This document shows, in pieces, positions 1 through 9,482 of a stretch of DNA of 62,995 bases. The stretch's first letter is position 1, and the number at the start of each line of letters is the position of its first letter. The stretch spans positions 1-62,995 of the forward strand of contig CANRJC010000012.1 in the NCBI GenBank assembly GCA_947630795.1, written 5' to 3'. Origin of the DNA: an uncultured Phascolarctobacterium sp. Its GTDB lineage: Bacteria > Bacillota > Negativicutes > Acidaminococcales > Acidaminococcaceae. Both the position numbers and the translations under genes were made by a program. The notes below the pieces were generated by a model that did not search any database, was not told the origin of the DNA, and saw only the letters and a list, made by a program, of their open reading frames with translations.

Positions 1-495
1 AACGTTTGAACAGAGAGATCAGACGGCGCACGAGGGTAGTCGGCTGTTTCCCGGATGGCAACTCCGCACTGATGTTATTTTGCGCAAGGTTGCGTTATGT
101 TGCCGGTACGCAATGGGGAAATAAAAAGTATATGAACACGAAACACTTAGATGTCGCTGAATAAGGTATGGATATAAATCAGAGATCTTTTTCTACCAGA
201 GAACAAAAAATTTGCGCATAAATCTTGACACTACCGTTCTTCACAAAGAAATCATCACATTCAAAACTGCTTGCTTTCTAACGAGTGATGCACTTTTTCC
301 ATAGTGACTTCTCACTGAAAGATTTGTCTTTACTATCCTTGCCCATCAGCGAAAAATAACAGGTTCCGATCCCTCGTCTTCGGAGAAGCAGAGCCTGTTT
401 TGTCTGAAAAATTTATGAGCATCGATCTGCAACTATTACAAAAGGGCTTCCCGCATAACGGGAAGCCCTTTGCAGTCTTGTAAGACTCGGAAAAC
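1..495. other. Left-edge region without a confident gene
   Basis: Positions 2-127 are open on the plus strand (about 41 codons, ending TAA at 125-127). This could be the 3' tail of a gene that begins outside the window, but I do not recognise the peptide. From about 128 to 430 the sequence is AT-rich, with no ORF that has a ribosome binding site. A 9-bp stem (arms near 358-366 and 396-404, closing AACAGG with CCTGTT) followed by TTTTGTC could end plus-strand transcription. The mmd operon terminator at 440-471 is listed separately. Confidence 0.4.
440..471 (-). terminator. Rho-independent terminator of the decarboxylase operon
   Basis: A near-perfect inverted repeat (GGGCTTCCCG / CGGGAAGCCC) flanked by A and T runs lies 25 bases downstream of the mmdB stop codon on the minus strand. 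The minus-strand RNA ends the stem in CCCUUUUG. Confidence 0.85.
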
Positions 496-1629
496 TTATT
501 TTGCTACAGGACCGATCATTGCCAGCATGGTACCTGCTGCAACGGCGGTACCGATAACGCCTGCTACGTTGGGGCCCATAGCGTGCATCAGCAGGAAGTT
601 GGCAGGGTTAGCTTTCTGACCAACTACTTGAGATACACGGGCAGCCATAGGCACTGCGGATACGCCGGCAGAACCGATCAACGGGTTGGTAGCGCCGCCG
701 TCAACGAGGCACATCAGCTTGCCGAAGATTACACCGGCAGCGGTGCCGCCGATGAAGGCAACCAGACCGAGAATTACGATCAAGATGGTCTGATAGGTCA
801 GGAACCGATCAGCAGACATGGTCAAGCCGGTACCGGTAGCCAGCATGATGGTAACGGTGTTCATCAAAGCGTTTTGTGCGGTATCGCTCAAGCGATCCAA
901 GCAGCCGGCTTCTCTGAACAGGTTACCCAGCATCAGCATACCAATCAATGCAGTTACGGAAGGCAACAGCAAGGAGATAACGATGGTGCTCATCAGCGGG
1001 AATGCAACTTTCTCGAAGTGAGAAACGGGACGCAACTGCTTCATAACGATCTTACGATCAGCTTCGGTGGTGAACAGCTTCATGATAGGAGGCTGGATCA
1101 GAGGAACCAAAGACATGTAAGAGTATGCGGCAACGGCGATAGCGCCCAACAGCTGAGGAGCCATCTTGGCAGCCAGATAAATGGAGGTGGGGCCGTCAGC
1201 ACCGCCGATGATGCCGATAGCGGCAGCTTCCTGCACGGTGAAGCCCAGCATCATAGCGCCTAAGAGGGCTACGAAAACGCCGGCCTGAGCGGCAGCGCCC
1301 AGCAACAAGGTCTTAGGATTGGCCAGCAGGGGACCGAAGTCGGTCATGGCGCCAACGCCCAAGAAGATGAGGGGCGGGAACACCTCGTGGTTGATGCCGT
1401 ACATGATTACGGACATAACGCCGGGGGCCTCAAAGCCGTTCTTGGGGATGTTAGCCAAGATGCAGCCGAAGGCGATAGGGGAAAGCAGCAAGGGCTCGAA
1501 GCCTTTGCCGATAGCCATATAGAGCAGGATCAAAGCTACCAGGATCATGATGCAGTGACCACTGGTCAAGGCGGCGAAGCCGGAATCTGTCCATATGGAA
1601 GCGATAGCAACTATAAATGCCTCAAACAT
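496..1629 (-). CDS. mmdB: Methylmalonyl-CoA decarboxylase beta subunit (Na+-translocating)
   Basis: This is the integral-membrane subunit that decarboxylates carboxybiotin and couples the reaction to Na+ export. The protein is 377 aa, usual for the OadB/MmdB/GcdB family, and is almost entirely hydrophobic segments. The signature GGADGPTSI is at residues 142-150; its Asp is the family's essential Na+/proton site. A second conserved loop, [14 protein letters not shown], is near the C terminus and carries the conserved serine. The ATG follows GGGAGG. It is the last gene of the decarboxylase cluster, after the A, D and C subunit genes. The beta subunit alone cannot tell methylmalonyl- from oxaloacetate- or glutaconyl-CoA decarboxylase; the mutase, epimerase and MmdA neighbours decide it. 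Confidence 0.95.
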   Translation of the reverse strand: MFEAFIVAIASIWTDSGFAALTSGHCIMILVALILLYMAIGKGFEPLLLSPIAFGCILANIPKNGFEAPGVMSVIMYGINHEVFPPLIFLGVGAMTDFGPLLANPKTLLLGAAAQAGVFVALLGAMMLGFTVQEAAAIGIIGGADGPTSIYLAAKMAPQLLGAIAVAAYSYMSLVPLIQPPIMKLFTTEADRKIVMKQLRPVSHFEKVAFPLMSTIVISLLLPSVTALIGMLMLGNLFREAGCLDRLSDTAQNALMNTVTIMLATGTGLTMSADRFLTYQTILIVILGLVAFIGGTAAGVIFGKLMCLVDGGATNPLIGSAGVSAVPMAARVSQVVGQKANPANFLLMHAMGPNVAGVIGTAVAAGTMLAMIGPVAK

Positions 1630-1719
1630 TTAATATCCTCCCATTGTTTAGTTTTGCGGCCGGACGAGCCGGCCGCCTTGGCCCGTTTGCTATCAAGTGT
1701 GGCCGCAGCCACAACTCGA

Positions 1720-2082
1720 TTACATAACGATCATAACGTCGCCGGTGTTAACAGTGGAGCCTGCGCTTACGCGAACGTCGGATACGGTGCCGTCAGCCGG
1801 AGCCATGATCTCGTTCTGCATCTTCATTGCCTCAAGGATCATCAGAACGTCGCCGGCCTTAACAGCGTCGCCGGCTTTAACGTTAACAGACAGAACCTTG
1901 CCGGGCATAGGAGCGGAAACAACATTGGCACCTGCGGGAGCCGGAGCAGCCTTCGGAGCCGGAGCGGGAGCTGGAGCAGCTTTCGGGGCAGCAGCTTTCG
2001 GGGCAGCAGCGGTAACGCCGGCCTCGGCAACTTCTACTTCATATGCGGTACCATTAACGGTGATAGTGTACAGTTTAGCCAT
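1720..2082 (-). CDS. mmdC: Biotin carboxyl carrier subunit (gamma) of methylmalonyl-CoA decarboxylase
   Basis: This mobile biotin carrier moves CO2 from the carboxyltransferase MmdA to the membrane subunit MmdB. The 120-aa protein has a short N-terminal segment, a flexible Ala/Pro/Lys linker (about residues 28-52) built of near-repeats, and a C-terminal biotinyl domain. The motif EAMKM places the biotinylated lysine at residue 87, about 33 residues from the C terminus as is typical. The ATG is preceded by AAGGAGGG. It lies 52 bases downstream of the delta subunit gene and 90 bases upstream of mmdB, so co-transcription is likely. Confidence 0.95.
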   Translation of the reverse strand: MAKLYTITVNGTAYEVEVAEAGVTAAAPKAAAPKAAPAPAPAPKAAPAPAGANVVSAPMPGKVLSVNVKAGDAVKAGDVLMILEAMKMQNEIMAPADGTVSDVRVSAGSTVNTGDVMIVM

Positions 2083-2134
2083 TAGAATGACCCTCCTTAA
2101 AATTTTTCGTTGGATTTACAAGTTAGACTTTGTT

Positions 2135-2497
2135 TTAGAAGCACTCTTTGCGAACAGAGATAGCTTCGGCGCGAGCATTCATGGTCCAGCTGTTCTTCAG
2201 GTCTACCCGACGAACAAAAGCGATCTGCTCGGAAGAAACTCCGCAAGCTGCTACGGCAGCGGCGATAACGGCGATGATTTCGTTGTTATCCTGAGCTGCT
2301 GCAGGATCTGCAACCGGAGCAGCAGGTGCTGCTGCGGGAGCAGGAGCGGCTACCGGCTTAGACTTTTTTTTTGTGGGATCCACGTATTGCAACAGAGTCA
2401 TCAGTACGCCCAAAGCGATCAGGACGCCGAACACGATGCTCATGTTGATGATCGCGATCAAGAAGGGGTTTTCGGTAACAGGACCCATTATTTTCAC
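2135..2497 (-). CDS. mmdD: Decarboxylase delta subunit, OadG/MmdD family membrane anchor
   Basis: A 120-aa protein with one N-terminal transmembrane segment (about residues 11-35), an Ala/Pro-rich linker and a small conserved C-terminal domain ending close to the chain terminus. In the family this subunit holds the soluble carboxyltransferase to the membrane pump and aids assembly. Start ATG after GAGGTG. It sits between mmdA and mmdC. No separate epsilon subunit gene (about 55 aa in Veillonella and Propionigenium) is visible in the cluster, so this complex would be A-B-C-D only unless epsilon lies elsewhere. Confidence 0.88.
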   Translation of the reverse strand: MKIMGPVTENPFLIAIINMSIVFGVLIALGVLMTLLQYVDPTKKKSKPVAAPAPAAAPAAPVADPAAAQDNNEIIAVIAAAVAACGVSSEQIAFVRRVDLKNSWTMNARAEAISVRKECF

Positions 2498-2537
2498 CTC
2501 AACTTTTCAATAAATTTATGCAACTGCTGACAGCGTC

Positions 2538-4064
2538 TTACAGAGGAATGTTGCCGTGGCGTTTTGCCGGACGGGTCTCGCGTTTGCTTTCCAGCATTTG
2601 CAGAGCGTTGATGATAACGGGCCGAGAATCCTTAGGTTGAATAACGATATCAACCATGCCGCGCATTGCAGCGATGTAAGGAGTTGCGAAGGTGTCGATG
2701 TACTCCTTGGTCTTTTGCTCAACATCGGGATCTTTCTTGAAGATGATGTTAGCAGCGCCGGCAGGGCCCATAACTGCGATCTCGGCGGTAGGCCATGCGA
2801 TGACCTGATCGGCGCCCAGATCCTGAGAGCACATTGCCAGATAGGAGCCGCCGTAAGCCTTACGGGTAACCAGGGTTACCTTGGGCACGGTTGCTTCGGA
2901 GTAAGCATACAACATCTTGGCGCCGTGACGGATGATGCCGCCGTACTCTTGGTTAGTGCCGGGCAGGAAGCCGGGAACGTCGACCAAGTTCAACAGAGGA
3001 ATGTTGAAGGCGTCGCAGAAGCGGATGAAACGGGAGCTCTTGTCGGAAGCGTTGATGTCCAGGCAGCCGGCCATAACTTTAGGCTGGTTGGCGATGATAC
3101 CAACGGTCTGGCCGTCCATACGGGCGAAGCAGGTGATAATATTCTTTGCCCAGTATTTCTGGTTTTCATAGTACTCGCCGTTATCTACGATAGCTTTGAT
3201 TACATCATACATATCGTAGGACTGGTTGGAGTTGTCGGGCAGCAAGGTGTTGAGGGACTCCTCGGTACGCTGAGGATCGTCGCCGGTCTCAACGATGGGA
3301 GCGCCTTCCATGTTGTTGGAGGGCAGGAAGGACAGCAGATAACGGATCTGTTTCAGGCAGTCCTCGTCGTCCTCTGCGGCAAAGTGAGCAACACCGGATA
3401 CGCTGTTGTGGGTCATAGCGCCGCCCAACTGCTCTTGGGTAACTTCCTCGCCGGTTACAGACTTAACAACAGCCGGGCCGGTGATGAACATCTTGGAAGT
3501 GTTCTTTACCATGTAGATGAAGTCGGTCAGAGCAGGGCTGTAAACAGCGCCGCCGGCAGACGGACCCATGATAGCGGAGATCTGAGGAATAACGCCGGAA
3601 GCGATGGTGTTCTCAAAGAAGATCTTGCCATAGCCTGCCAGAGCGTCGATGGCTTCTTGGATACGAGCGCCGCCGGAGTCGTTCAGGCCAACCAGCGGAG
3701 CACCCATCTTCAGGGCCAGCTTCTGGACCTTAACGATCTTGGCTGCATGCATTTCGCCGAGGGAGCCGCCTTCAACGGTAAAGTCCTGAGCGAACACATA
3801 AACAAGCCTGCCGTCGATGGTGCCGTAACCGGTGGTCACGCCCTCACCGGGCAGTTCTTTCTTCTCTTGTCCGAAGTTGGTGCAACGATGACGAACGAAA
3901 CGATCCAACTCTACGAAGGAGCCTTCGTCCAGCAAAGCTGCGATACGCTCACGGGCGGTCATTTTGCCGGATTCATGCTGTTTAGCAATCCGTTTCTCGC
4001 CGCCTGCAGCCAGAATTACTTCGGACTTTTTGAGCATTTTCTCAATCTTTTCCTGAGTAGACAA
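2538..4064 (-). CDS. mmdA: Methylmalonyl-CoA decarboxylase alpha subunit (carboxyltransferase)
   Basis: It transfers the carboxyl group of (S)-methylmalonyl-CoA to biotin on MmdC, giving propionyl-CoA. The protein is 508 aa, the length of MmdA/PccB-type carboxyltransferases. The two crotonase-fold halves are visible: GGARIQE near 131 and [16 protein letters not shown] near 167 (CoA and oxyanion site), then a second half with [11 protein letters not shown] near 402. The start is a TTG at 4064-4062, six bases after GGAGGTG; no better in-frame ATG lies upstream. A 129-base gap with a hairpin separates it from the epimerase gene. Propionyl-CoA carboxylase beta is the alternative, but no biotin carboxylase gene is present while MmdB and MmdD are. 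Confidence 0.93.
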   Translation of the reverse strand: MSTQEKIEKMLKKSEVILAAGGEKRIAKQHESGKMTARERIAALLDEGSFVELDRFVRHRCTNFGQEKKELPGEGVTTGYGTIDGRLVYVFAQDFTVEGGSLGEMHAAKIVKVQKLALKMGAPLVGLNDSGGARIQEAIDALAGYGKIFFENTIASGVIPQISAIMGPSAGGAVYSPALTDFIYMVKNTSKMFITGPAVVKSVTGEEVTQEQLGGAMTHNSVSGVAHFAAEDDEDCLKQIRYLLSFLPSNNMEGAPIVETGDDPQRTEESLNTLLPDNSNQSYDMYDVIKAIVDNGEYYENQKYWAKNIITCFARMDGQTVGIIANQPKVMAGCLDINASDKSSRFIRFCDAFNIPLLNLVDVPGFLPGTNQEYGGIIRHGAKMLYAYSEATVPKVTLVTRKAYGGSYLAMCSQDLGADQVIAWPTAEIAVMGPAGAANIIFKKDPDVEQKTKEYIDTFATPYIAAMRGMVDIVIQPKDSRPVIINALQMLESKRETRPAKRHGNIPL

Positions 4065-4109
4065 ATCTTACACCTCCATCATTATTTGGAAGAACAATTT
4101 ATTTTACAG

Positions 4110-4142
4110 CTGCCAGACTGTATCACCTGTACAGCCCGGCAG
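4110..4142 (-). other. Stem-loop in the mce-mmdA intergenic RNA
   Basis: CTGCC...CTGTA pairs with TACAG...GGCAG around a 7-base loop, with no U-tract after it. It lies between the epimerase stop and the mmdA ribosome binding site. It may be an mRNA processing or stabilising hairpin that sets the level of the decarboxylase relative to the mutase; function is inferred. Confidence 0.5.
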
Positions 4143-4193
4143 CATGTAACCCTTAGGTACGACCTGAGCCTTATAAGCTCTCTTTAAGAGATC

Positions 4194-4610
4194 TTATTTG
4201 GCAGGAGCGCACAGCTCAAGCAGGATGCCGGCAGATTTCGGATGAACAAAAGCGATATCCATATGGCCGGCGCCGCCACGAGGAGCTTTGTCGATCATTC
4301 TAACGCCGGCAGCGATGCAGTCAGCGATAGCAGCTTTGATGTCGTCAACGCGCAGAGCGATGTGCTGGATGCCGGGGCCGTTCTTGGCAATGTATTTGCC
4401 GATAGGTCCGTCGTTGTTCTCGGTGATGTCCACTAACAGCTCGAGCAGAGTCTCGCCACAGGGAATGAATACGGTGGCAACGCCTTGCTCTTTAACTTCC
4501 TCGCGGTTAGTTACCTGCAAGCCAAGAACCTCGGTGTAAATTTTGGTAGCGGCGTCCAGATCGGCGCATGCGATACCAACGTGGTCAACACAGATAGTCT
4601 TGAAAGCCAT
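4194..4610 (-). CDS. mce: Methylmalonyl-CoA epimerase
   Basis: It interconverts (R)- and (S)-methylmalonyl-CoA, linking the mutase product to the decarboxylase substrate. The 138-aa protein is one vicinal-oxygen-chelate (glyoxalase-fold) protein with the expected metal-ligand context: His near residue 10 (DHVGIAC), GIQHIALRVDD near 84-94 and a C-terminal ILLELC segment with the last acidic ligand. Start ATG after AGGAGG. It lies 35 bases downstream of meaB in the same orientation. Confidence 0.93.
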   Translation of the reverse strand: MAFKTICVDHVGIACADLDAATKIYTEVLGLQVTNREEVKEQGVATVFIPCGETLLELLVDITENNDGPIGKYIAKNGPGIQHIALRVDDIKAAIADCIAAGVRMIDKAPRGGAGHMDIAFVHPKSAGILLELCAPAK

Positions 4611-4645
4611 GATAAGTACCTCCTGAAAAATTTTTTTGGTGGTTT

Positions 4646-5584
4646 TTATTTCAAAACGTTACCAACTATTTTATCAACGACAGAATAGGGCTCGATCTCT
4701 CTGGTCTGCAGTTTCCTAACGGTCTCTTCAAACTCGGGAGTCTCCACCACGTTCTTGTCGATGTACCGGTTGACCCGGTCATTGAGCATAGCCGTTACTT
4801 CGTTCTTAATGCGAGCCCTGCGGATCTCGGCCAGACGGCCGGATTCGATCAAATAGTTCTTATGGGCTTCGATGGAATCGATAACAGCTTCTATACCTAT
4901 ACCCTTGCTGGCAATGGTCCTGTTGATGGGAGGACGCCAAGCAACCCGCTCGGGGTTTAATTCCAACATCATTTCGATCTCGATGTTAAGCTTATCGGTG
5001 CCCTCACGGTCGGCCTTGTTGATCGTGAACAGGTCGCCGATTTCCAGTATGCCGGCTTTGATAGCTTGGATGTCATCGCCCATGCCGGGGATAACAACTA
5101 CCATAGAGGTGTCTGCAGTCTTGACGATGTCTACCTCCGACTGGCCTACACCGACAGTCTCTACGATGATGACGTCCATGCCGAATGCATCCATCAATTT
5201 TACAGCATCGCCGGTCTTCTGAGAGAGTCCGCCCAAGCTGCCGCGGGTAGCCATGGAGCGCACGAAGATGCCTTCATCGCTCATCAAGTCCATCATCCTG
5301 ATACGGTCGCCCAAAATGGCGCCGCCGGAATATGGGCTGGTTGGGTCAATAGCCACGATGCCCACGGTCTTGCCGCGTTTCCGATATTCTTTAGCCAATC
5401 CATCCGTAAGAGTGCTCTTGCCGGCGCCGGGAGGCCCGGTGATGCCAAGCACGTAGGCATTGCCGGTATGGGGATAAATCTCTGTCATGATCTTGACAGC
5501 GTCATCATACTCGTTCTCCACTGCCGTAATGGCCTTCGAGAGAGCCAACCGGGAATGGTTGAGTAATCTTTCAACTATTTCCAA
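4646..5584 (-). CDS. meaB: Methylmalonyl-CoA mutase-associated G protein chaperone MeaB (ArgK family)
   Basis: This GTPase loads and protects the adenosylcobalamin cofactor of methylmalonyl-CoA mutase. The 312-aa protein carries the P-loop GPPGAGKST (about 50-58), the base-II region DPTSPYSGGAILGDR, the switch motif VETVGVGQSE and a guanine-specificity NKAD. The start is a TTG at 5584-5582 behind a weak AAGGCGGTG; the first in-frame ATG would cut into conserved sequence. It lies between the mutase small-subunit gene and the epimerase gene. The older name ArgK (arginine/ornithine transport kinase) is a historical misannotation of this family. Confidence 0.95.
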   Translation of the reverse strand: MEIVERLLNHSRLALSKAITAVENEYDDAVKIMTEIYPHTGNAYVLGITGPPGAGKSTLTDGLAKEYRKRGKTVGIVAIDPTSPYSGGAILGDRIRMMDLMSDEGIFVRSMATRGSLGGLSQKTGDAVKLMDAFGMDVIIVETVGVGQSEVDIVKTADTSMVVVIPGMGDDIQAIKAGILEIGDLFTINKADREGTDKLNIEIEMMLELNPERVAWRPPINRTIASKGIGIEAVIDSIEAHKNYLIESGRLAEIRRARIKNEVTAMLNDRVNRYIDKNVVETPEFEETVRKLQTREIEPYSVVDKIVGNVLK

Positions 5585-5673
5585 TATTCACACCGCCTTG
5601 TTACGCTAGTGGATATCTTAAGGGCAAGCCGGGACAAGCCCGGCTTGCTTTAGGTTACGAGAGAATAGGTTAG

Positions 5674-6066
5674 TTAAGCTTTAACGTTCTCGTTGATGAA
5701 TTTAACGATGTCGCTGGTAGGAGTGCCGGGAGTGAATACTTCCTTGATGCCGGCAGCCTTCAGGCCGGGGATATCAGCTGCAGGGATAACGCCGCCGCCG
5801 ATAACCAGTACGTCGGTCAGGCCCTTCTCTTTCAGCAACTCTACTACCTTCGGGAAGAGGGTGTTGTGAGCGCCGCTCAACAGGGACAGAGCAACAACGT
5901 TAACGTCGTCTTGCAGAGCTGCTTCGGCGATCTGCTCGGGAGTCAGGCGAATGCCGGTATAGATAACTTCGAAGCCGGCGTCGCGCAGAGCACGAGCAAC
6001 AACCTTCGCGCCGCGGTCATGGCCGTCCAGGCCCGGTTTAGCAACTAATACTCTAATATTTGCCAT
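5674..6066 (-). CDS. mcmB: Methylmalonyl-CoA mutase, small B12-binding subunit
   Basis: A 130-aa stand-alone cobalamin-binding domain corresponding to the C-terminal domain of single-chain mutases. The hallmark DxHxxG is at residues 14-19 ([10 protein letters not shown]), with His16 the predicted lower ligand to cobalt. SLLSG near 62-66 and [10 protein letters not shown] near 90-99 line the nucleotide tail pocket. Start ATG after GGAGGTAACG. It is 37 bases downstream of the large-subunit gene, so the enzyme is a split alpha/beta mutase as in several Firmicutes and archaea. Confidence 0.94.
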   Translation of the reverse strand: MANIRVLVAKPGLDGHDRGAKVVARALRDAGFEVIYTGIRLTPEQIAEAALQDDVNVVALSLLSGAHNTLFPKVVELLKEKGLTDVLVIGGGVIPAADIPGLKAAGIKEVFTPGTPTSDIVKFINENVKA

Positions 6067-6103
6067 TATCGTTACCTCCGTGTTACTGTGTTATATCCGC
6101 AAA

Positions 6104-7753
6104 TTAGAGAGTGGTGTGAGCCTGATACTCGCCAAATACCTTTCTCAGTACGCCGCAGATCTCGCCTTCGGTAGCGTAAACGCGAACGCAGTCCAGAATA
6201 TAAGGCATCAGGTTCTCATTCTCATCGGCAGCAGCCTTCTCCAGAGCAGCCAAATTAGCTTTAACAGCGTCATTGTCGCGTTTAGCTCTCAGCTCTTTCA
6301 GTCTAGCAGCTTGCTCTACGCCTACGGAAGCGTCTACCCGCAGCAGGTTCTTCGGGGGCTCTTCTTCCTGGGTGAACTTGTTAACGCCGACGATGATGCG
6401 GTTGCCCTTCTCAACGTCCATCTGCCACTTGTAAGCGGAATCCTGGATCTCTCTCTGGATGTAGCCCTTGTGGATAGCTTCGGGAGCACCGCCCAGTTCG
6501 TCGATCTTCTCGATGTAAGCCCAGCACTCTTTTTCGATCTTGTCGGTAAGAGCCTCTACATAGTAGGAGCCGCCCAGCGGATCGACGGTGTCAGCCAAAC
6601 CGGATTCGTAAGCAACGATCTGCTGAGTACGCAGCGCGATGGTAACGGACTCGGTGGTCGGAAGAGCCAGAGCTTCGTCTTTGGAGTTGGTGTGCAGGGA
6701 CTGAGTGCCGCCCATAACGGCTGCGGCAGTCTGCAGAGCTACACGAACGATATTGTTGTTGGGCTGCTGAGCGGTCAGCATGGAGCCGGCAGTCTGGGTA
6801 TGAACGCGCAGCATCATGGATTTGGGTTTCTTGGCGCCAAAACGCTCTTTCATAACTTTAGCCCATACACGACGGGAAGCACGGAACTTGGCAACTTCTT
6901 CCAATACATTGTTGTGAGCATTCCAGAAGAAGGACAGACGGCCTGCGAAAGCGTCAACGTCCATGCCGGCTTTGATGGCGGCTTCTACATAAGCGATGCC
7001 GTCGGCGATGGTGAAGGCTATCTCCTGAGCAGCAGTAGAACCGGCCTCACGGATGTGGTAACCGGAGATGGAGATGGTGTTCCATTGAGGAACGTTCTTG
7101 GAGCAATACTCGAAGATGTTGGTGATCAACCTCATAGAGGGTTTGGGCGGGAAGATGTAGGTGCCGCGGGCAGCGTACTCTTTCAGGATATCGTTCTGAA
7201 TGGTGCCGCGCAGCTTGTCGGGGGTAACGCCCTGTTTCTCGGCAACTGCAATGTACATGGCCAGCAGTACGGAAGCGGGAGCGTTGATGGTCATAGAGGT
7301 GGAAACTTTGTCCAGAGGAATCTGGTCAAAAAGGATCTCCATGTCGGCCAAGGAGTCAATAGCAACGCCTACTTTACCAACTTCGCCCTCTGCCATCGGA
7401 TCGTCGGAGTCGTAGCCGATCTGGGTGGGCAGGTCGAAAGCGCAGGAGAGGCCGCTGCCGCCGTTAGCCAGCAGGTAACGATAGCGCTCATTGGATGCCT
7501 TGGCAGTGGAGAAACCAGCGTACATACGCATGGTCCAGAAACGGCCGCGGTACATGGTGGGCTGTACGCCACGGGTGAAAGGATACTCACCGGGGAAGCC
7601 CAGTTTGGTCACATAGTCGAAGTCCTCGCCCAGATCCAACGGGGTATACAGGCGATTGGGCTCCAGGTTAGCACGTTCGGGGGCTTTAGCAAGTTTAGCT
7701 TCTACACCAGCGTTAAACTTATCTAACCCTGCTTTGATGTCTTCAAATGCCAT
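6104..7753 (-). CDS. mcmA: Methylmalonyl-CoA mutase, large catalytic subunit
   Basis: It catalyses succinyl-CoA to (R)-methylmalonyl-CoA with adenosylcobalamin. From the chosen ATG (7753) the protein is 549 aa, the length of the catalytic TIM-barrel domain without the B12 domain, which is the next gene. Substrate-site motifs are clear: [24 protein letters not shown] and GYHIREAG. I chose 7753 because AAGGAGG sits seven bases upstream; an upstream in-frame ATG at 7807 would add 18 unconserved residues and has no ribosome binding site. The downstream order is small subunit, meaB, mce. Confidence 0.95.
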   Translation of the reverse strand: MAFEDIKAGLDKFNAGVEAKLAKAPERANLEPNRLYTPLDLGEDFDYVTKLGFPGEYPFTRGVQPTMYRGRFWTMRMYAGFSTAKASNERYRYLLANGGSGLSCAFDLPTQIGYDSDDPMAEGEVGKVGVAIDSLADMEILFDQIPLDKVSTSMTINAPASVLLAMYIAVAEKQGVTPDKLRGTIQNDILKEYAARGTYIFPPKPSMRLITNIFEYCSKNVPQWNTISISGYHIREAGSTAAQEIAFTIADGIAYVEAAIKAGMDVDAFAGRLSFFWNAHNNVLEEVAKFRASRRVWAKVMKERFGAKKPKSMMLRVHTQTAGSMLTAQQPNNNIVRVALQTAAAVMGGTQSLHTNSKDEALALPTTESVTIALRTQQIVAYESGLADTVDPLGGSYYVEALTDKIEKECWAYIEKIDELGGAPEAIHKGYIQREIQDSAYKWQMDVEKGNRIIVGVNKFTQEEEPPKNLLRVDASVGVEQAARLKELRAKRDNDAVKANLAALEKAAADENENLMPYILDCVRVYATEGEICGVLRKVFGEYQAHTTL

Positions 7754-7784
7754 TCTCAAATCCTCCTTAAAAATTTTGTCGGCA

Positions 7785-7910
7785 TATCTTGGATTGGACG
7801 GATCCAAGATAGAAGTGAGAGTCCCGTCTTGCGACGGTCTATGACAAAGCCATGAGGCCTTGTGGCGTGATATTCAAGGCAGGATGCCCGGCCCTCGAGC
7901 AGGGCATCCT
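7785..7910 (-). other. Intergenic hairpins between the CoA-transferase and mutase genes
   Basis: Two inverted repeats lie in the 202-base gap. One, at 7881-7910, pairs GGATGCCC with GGGCATCC just after the CoA-transferase stop and has no U-tract. The other, at about 7785-7809, pairs ATCTTGGAT with ATCCAAGAT near the mutase ribosome binding site. They may separate or stabilise the two mRNA segments. I see no cobalamin-riboswitch box here. Confidence 0.4.
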
Positions 7911-7955
7911 CACCTCATATTTGACCTCTAAGGTCGGCTCCCTGATACTAGTGCC

Positions 7956-9482
7956 TTATTCCAAGCCTTCCATGCTGCCGGTCTTTTCCAGCTGCTCATA
8001 GCACTTGAAAGCCTCGGAGAGGATATGCGGAGTCTGGCTATTGCCGCAGGCTTCGCAGGCTCTCTTGAAGTAGTTCTTCAACCAAGGCTGATATTTGGGG
8101 TTGGCGATCTGGTCGATGATGATAGGAGCTTTTTCCTTCGGGGACAGGCCACGCAGGTCGGCTACGCCGCGTTCGGAAACGATAACATCAACGTCCAAAG
8201 TGGCATGATCGATATGGCTGCAGAACGGAACTACAGAGGAAATCTTGCCGCCCTTAGCCAAAGAGTTGGTGAAGAATACTGTCAAGTAGCCGTTACGGGC
8301 AAAGTCGCCGGAGCCGCCTACACCGTTCATCAACTTAGTGCCTACTACATGAGTGGAATTAACGTTGCCATAGATATCCACTTCGATAGCAGTGTTCATA
8401 GCGATAACGCCGATACGACGAGCAACCTCGGGGCTGTTGGAGATTTCCTGCGGACGGAGCAGCAGATAGGGTTTGTACTTCTCTACATTCGCATAGAATT
8501 TCTTCTGGCACTCGGGGGACGGGGTCAATGCAGTGCCGGAGGCAACACGCAACTTGCCGGCGTCGATGAGGTCGAACATACCGTCTTGGATAACTTCGGT
8601 GTAAACGGTGAGGTCGGTGAAGTCGGAATTAACCAAGCCGTTGATAACTGCATTGGCCACGGAGCCTACGCCGCTCTGCAGAGGCAACAAGTTCTTCGGC
8701 AGACGGCCTTCTTTTACTTCGTTCTTCAGGAAGGCCACCAAGTTGGCGCCCATGTGCTTAGCATCCTCGTCGATCTCGCCCAAAGGACGAACTTTATCGG
8801 TGATGTCGCAGGGAACTACAGCTACTACCTTGCTCAGTTCGCAGGGGATGTAGGTGGTGCCGATGCGGTCTTCGGGTTTCTCAACGGGAATGGGCTTCCG
8901 GTTGGGAGGATCCAGAGGAACATAAGAGTCATGCATGCCTTCCAATTCTACAGGTTGGGTAACATTGACTTCGATGATGACCTTCTTGGCACCCTGTACA
9001 TAAGAGGAACTGTTGCCCATAGATGTCGTGGGGATGATACCGATCTGGCCGTTGCCCAGATCGATGATCTTGCAGGCCTCAACAATAGCAACATCTACGC
9101 CTCTGCGGTTGGCCATAAAGCCGTACCGAACCATCTGAGCCATATGGGACAGATGGATGTCGGCGTATTTAACTTTGCCGGCGTTGATGGCTTTACGCAT
9201 AGTGCCGTTGGTCTGATAGGGCAGACGGCGGTCGATGACACCGGCCTGCACCATTGCGTCGTCGATCTCGGGACCAACGGAAGCGCCGGTCCAAATGTTA
9301 ACCTTGAAAGGAGTCTTCTTGCCTTTTTCTGCCAAAGCCAGAGGCACTGCCTTGGGGTAACCGGACGGAGTAAAACCGGAAACACCGACATTATCGCCGT
9401 CTTTGACAAATTCCGCAGCGGCTTCGGCGGTGGTGACCAGACCGGCTACTGCATCGCAAATGCGATCTTTGATGTCAATCAT
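7956..9482 (-). CDS. scpC: Propionyl-CoA:succinate CoA-transferase (acetyl-CoA hydrolase/transferase family)
   Basis: It moves CoA from propionyl-CoA to succinate, releasing propionate and regenerating succinyl-CoA, so no ATP is spent on activation. The 508-aa protein has the two-domain class I CoA-transferase layout. The predicted catalytic glutamate is E296 in YTEVIQDG, GVGSVANAV is at about 271-279, and a GGSGDFARNG loop is near 392-401. Start ATG after AAGGAGGAAGG. Acetate or 4-hydroxybutyrate CoA-transferase are family alternatives; the adjoining mutase and decarboxylase genes make succinate/propionate the likely pair. Confidence 0.88.
   Translation of the reverse strand: MIDIKDRICDAVAGLVTTAEAAAEFVKDGDNVGVSGFTPSGYPKAVPLALAEKGKKTPFKVNIWTGASVGPEIDDAMVQAGVIDRRLPYQTNGTMRKAINAGKVKYADIHLSHMAQMVRYGFMANRRGVDVAIVEACKIIDLGNGQIGIIPTTSMGNSSSYVQGAKKVIIEVNVTQPVELEGMHDSYVPLDPPNRKPIPVEKPEDRIGTTYIPCELSKVVAVVPCDITDKVRPLGEIDEDAKHMGANLVAFLKNEVKEGRLPKNLLPLQSGVGSVANAVINGLVNSDFTDLTVYTEVIQDGMFDLIDAGKLRVASGTALTPSPECQKKFYANVEKYKPYLLLRPQEISNSPEVARRIGVIAMNTAIEVDIYGNVNSTHVVGTKLMNGVGGSGDFARNGYLTVFFTNSLAKGGKISSVVPFCSHIDHATLDVDVIVSERGVADLRGLSPKEKAPIIIDQIANPKYQPWLKNYFKRACEACGNSQTPHILSEAFKCYEQLEKTGSMEGLE

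Noticed and set aside
2538-4064. MmdA as propionyl-CoA carboxylase or glutaconyl-CoA decarboxylase
   Set aside because: No biotin carboxylase gene is present, the membrane subunits are, and the mutase/epimerase context points to methylmalonyl-CoA.
2556-7726. Long plus-strand ORFs opposite mmdA, meaB and the mutase genes (for example 2556-4187 and 6080-7726)
   Set aside because: They are mirror readings of strongly conserved minus-strand genes, lack ribosome binding sites, and their low-complexity Gly/Ala/Val/Gln composition is typical of antisense shadows.
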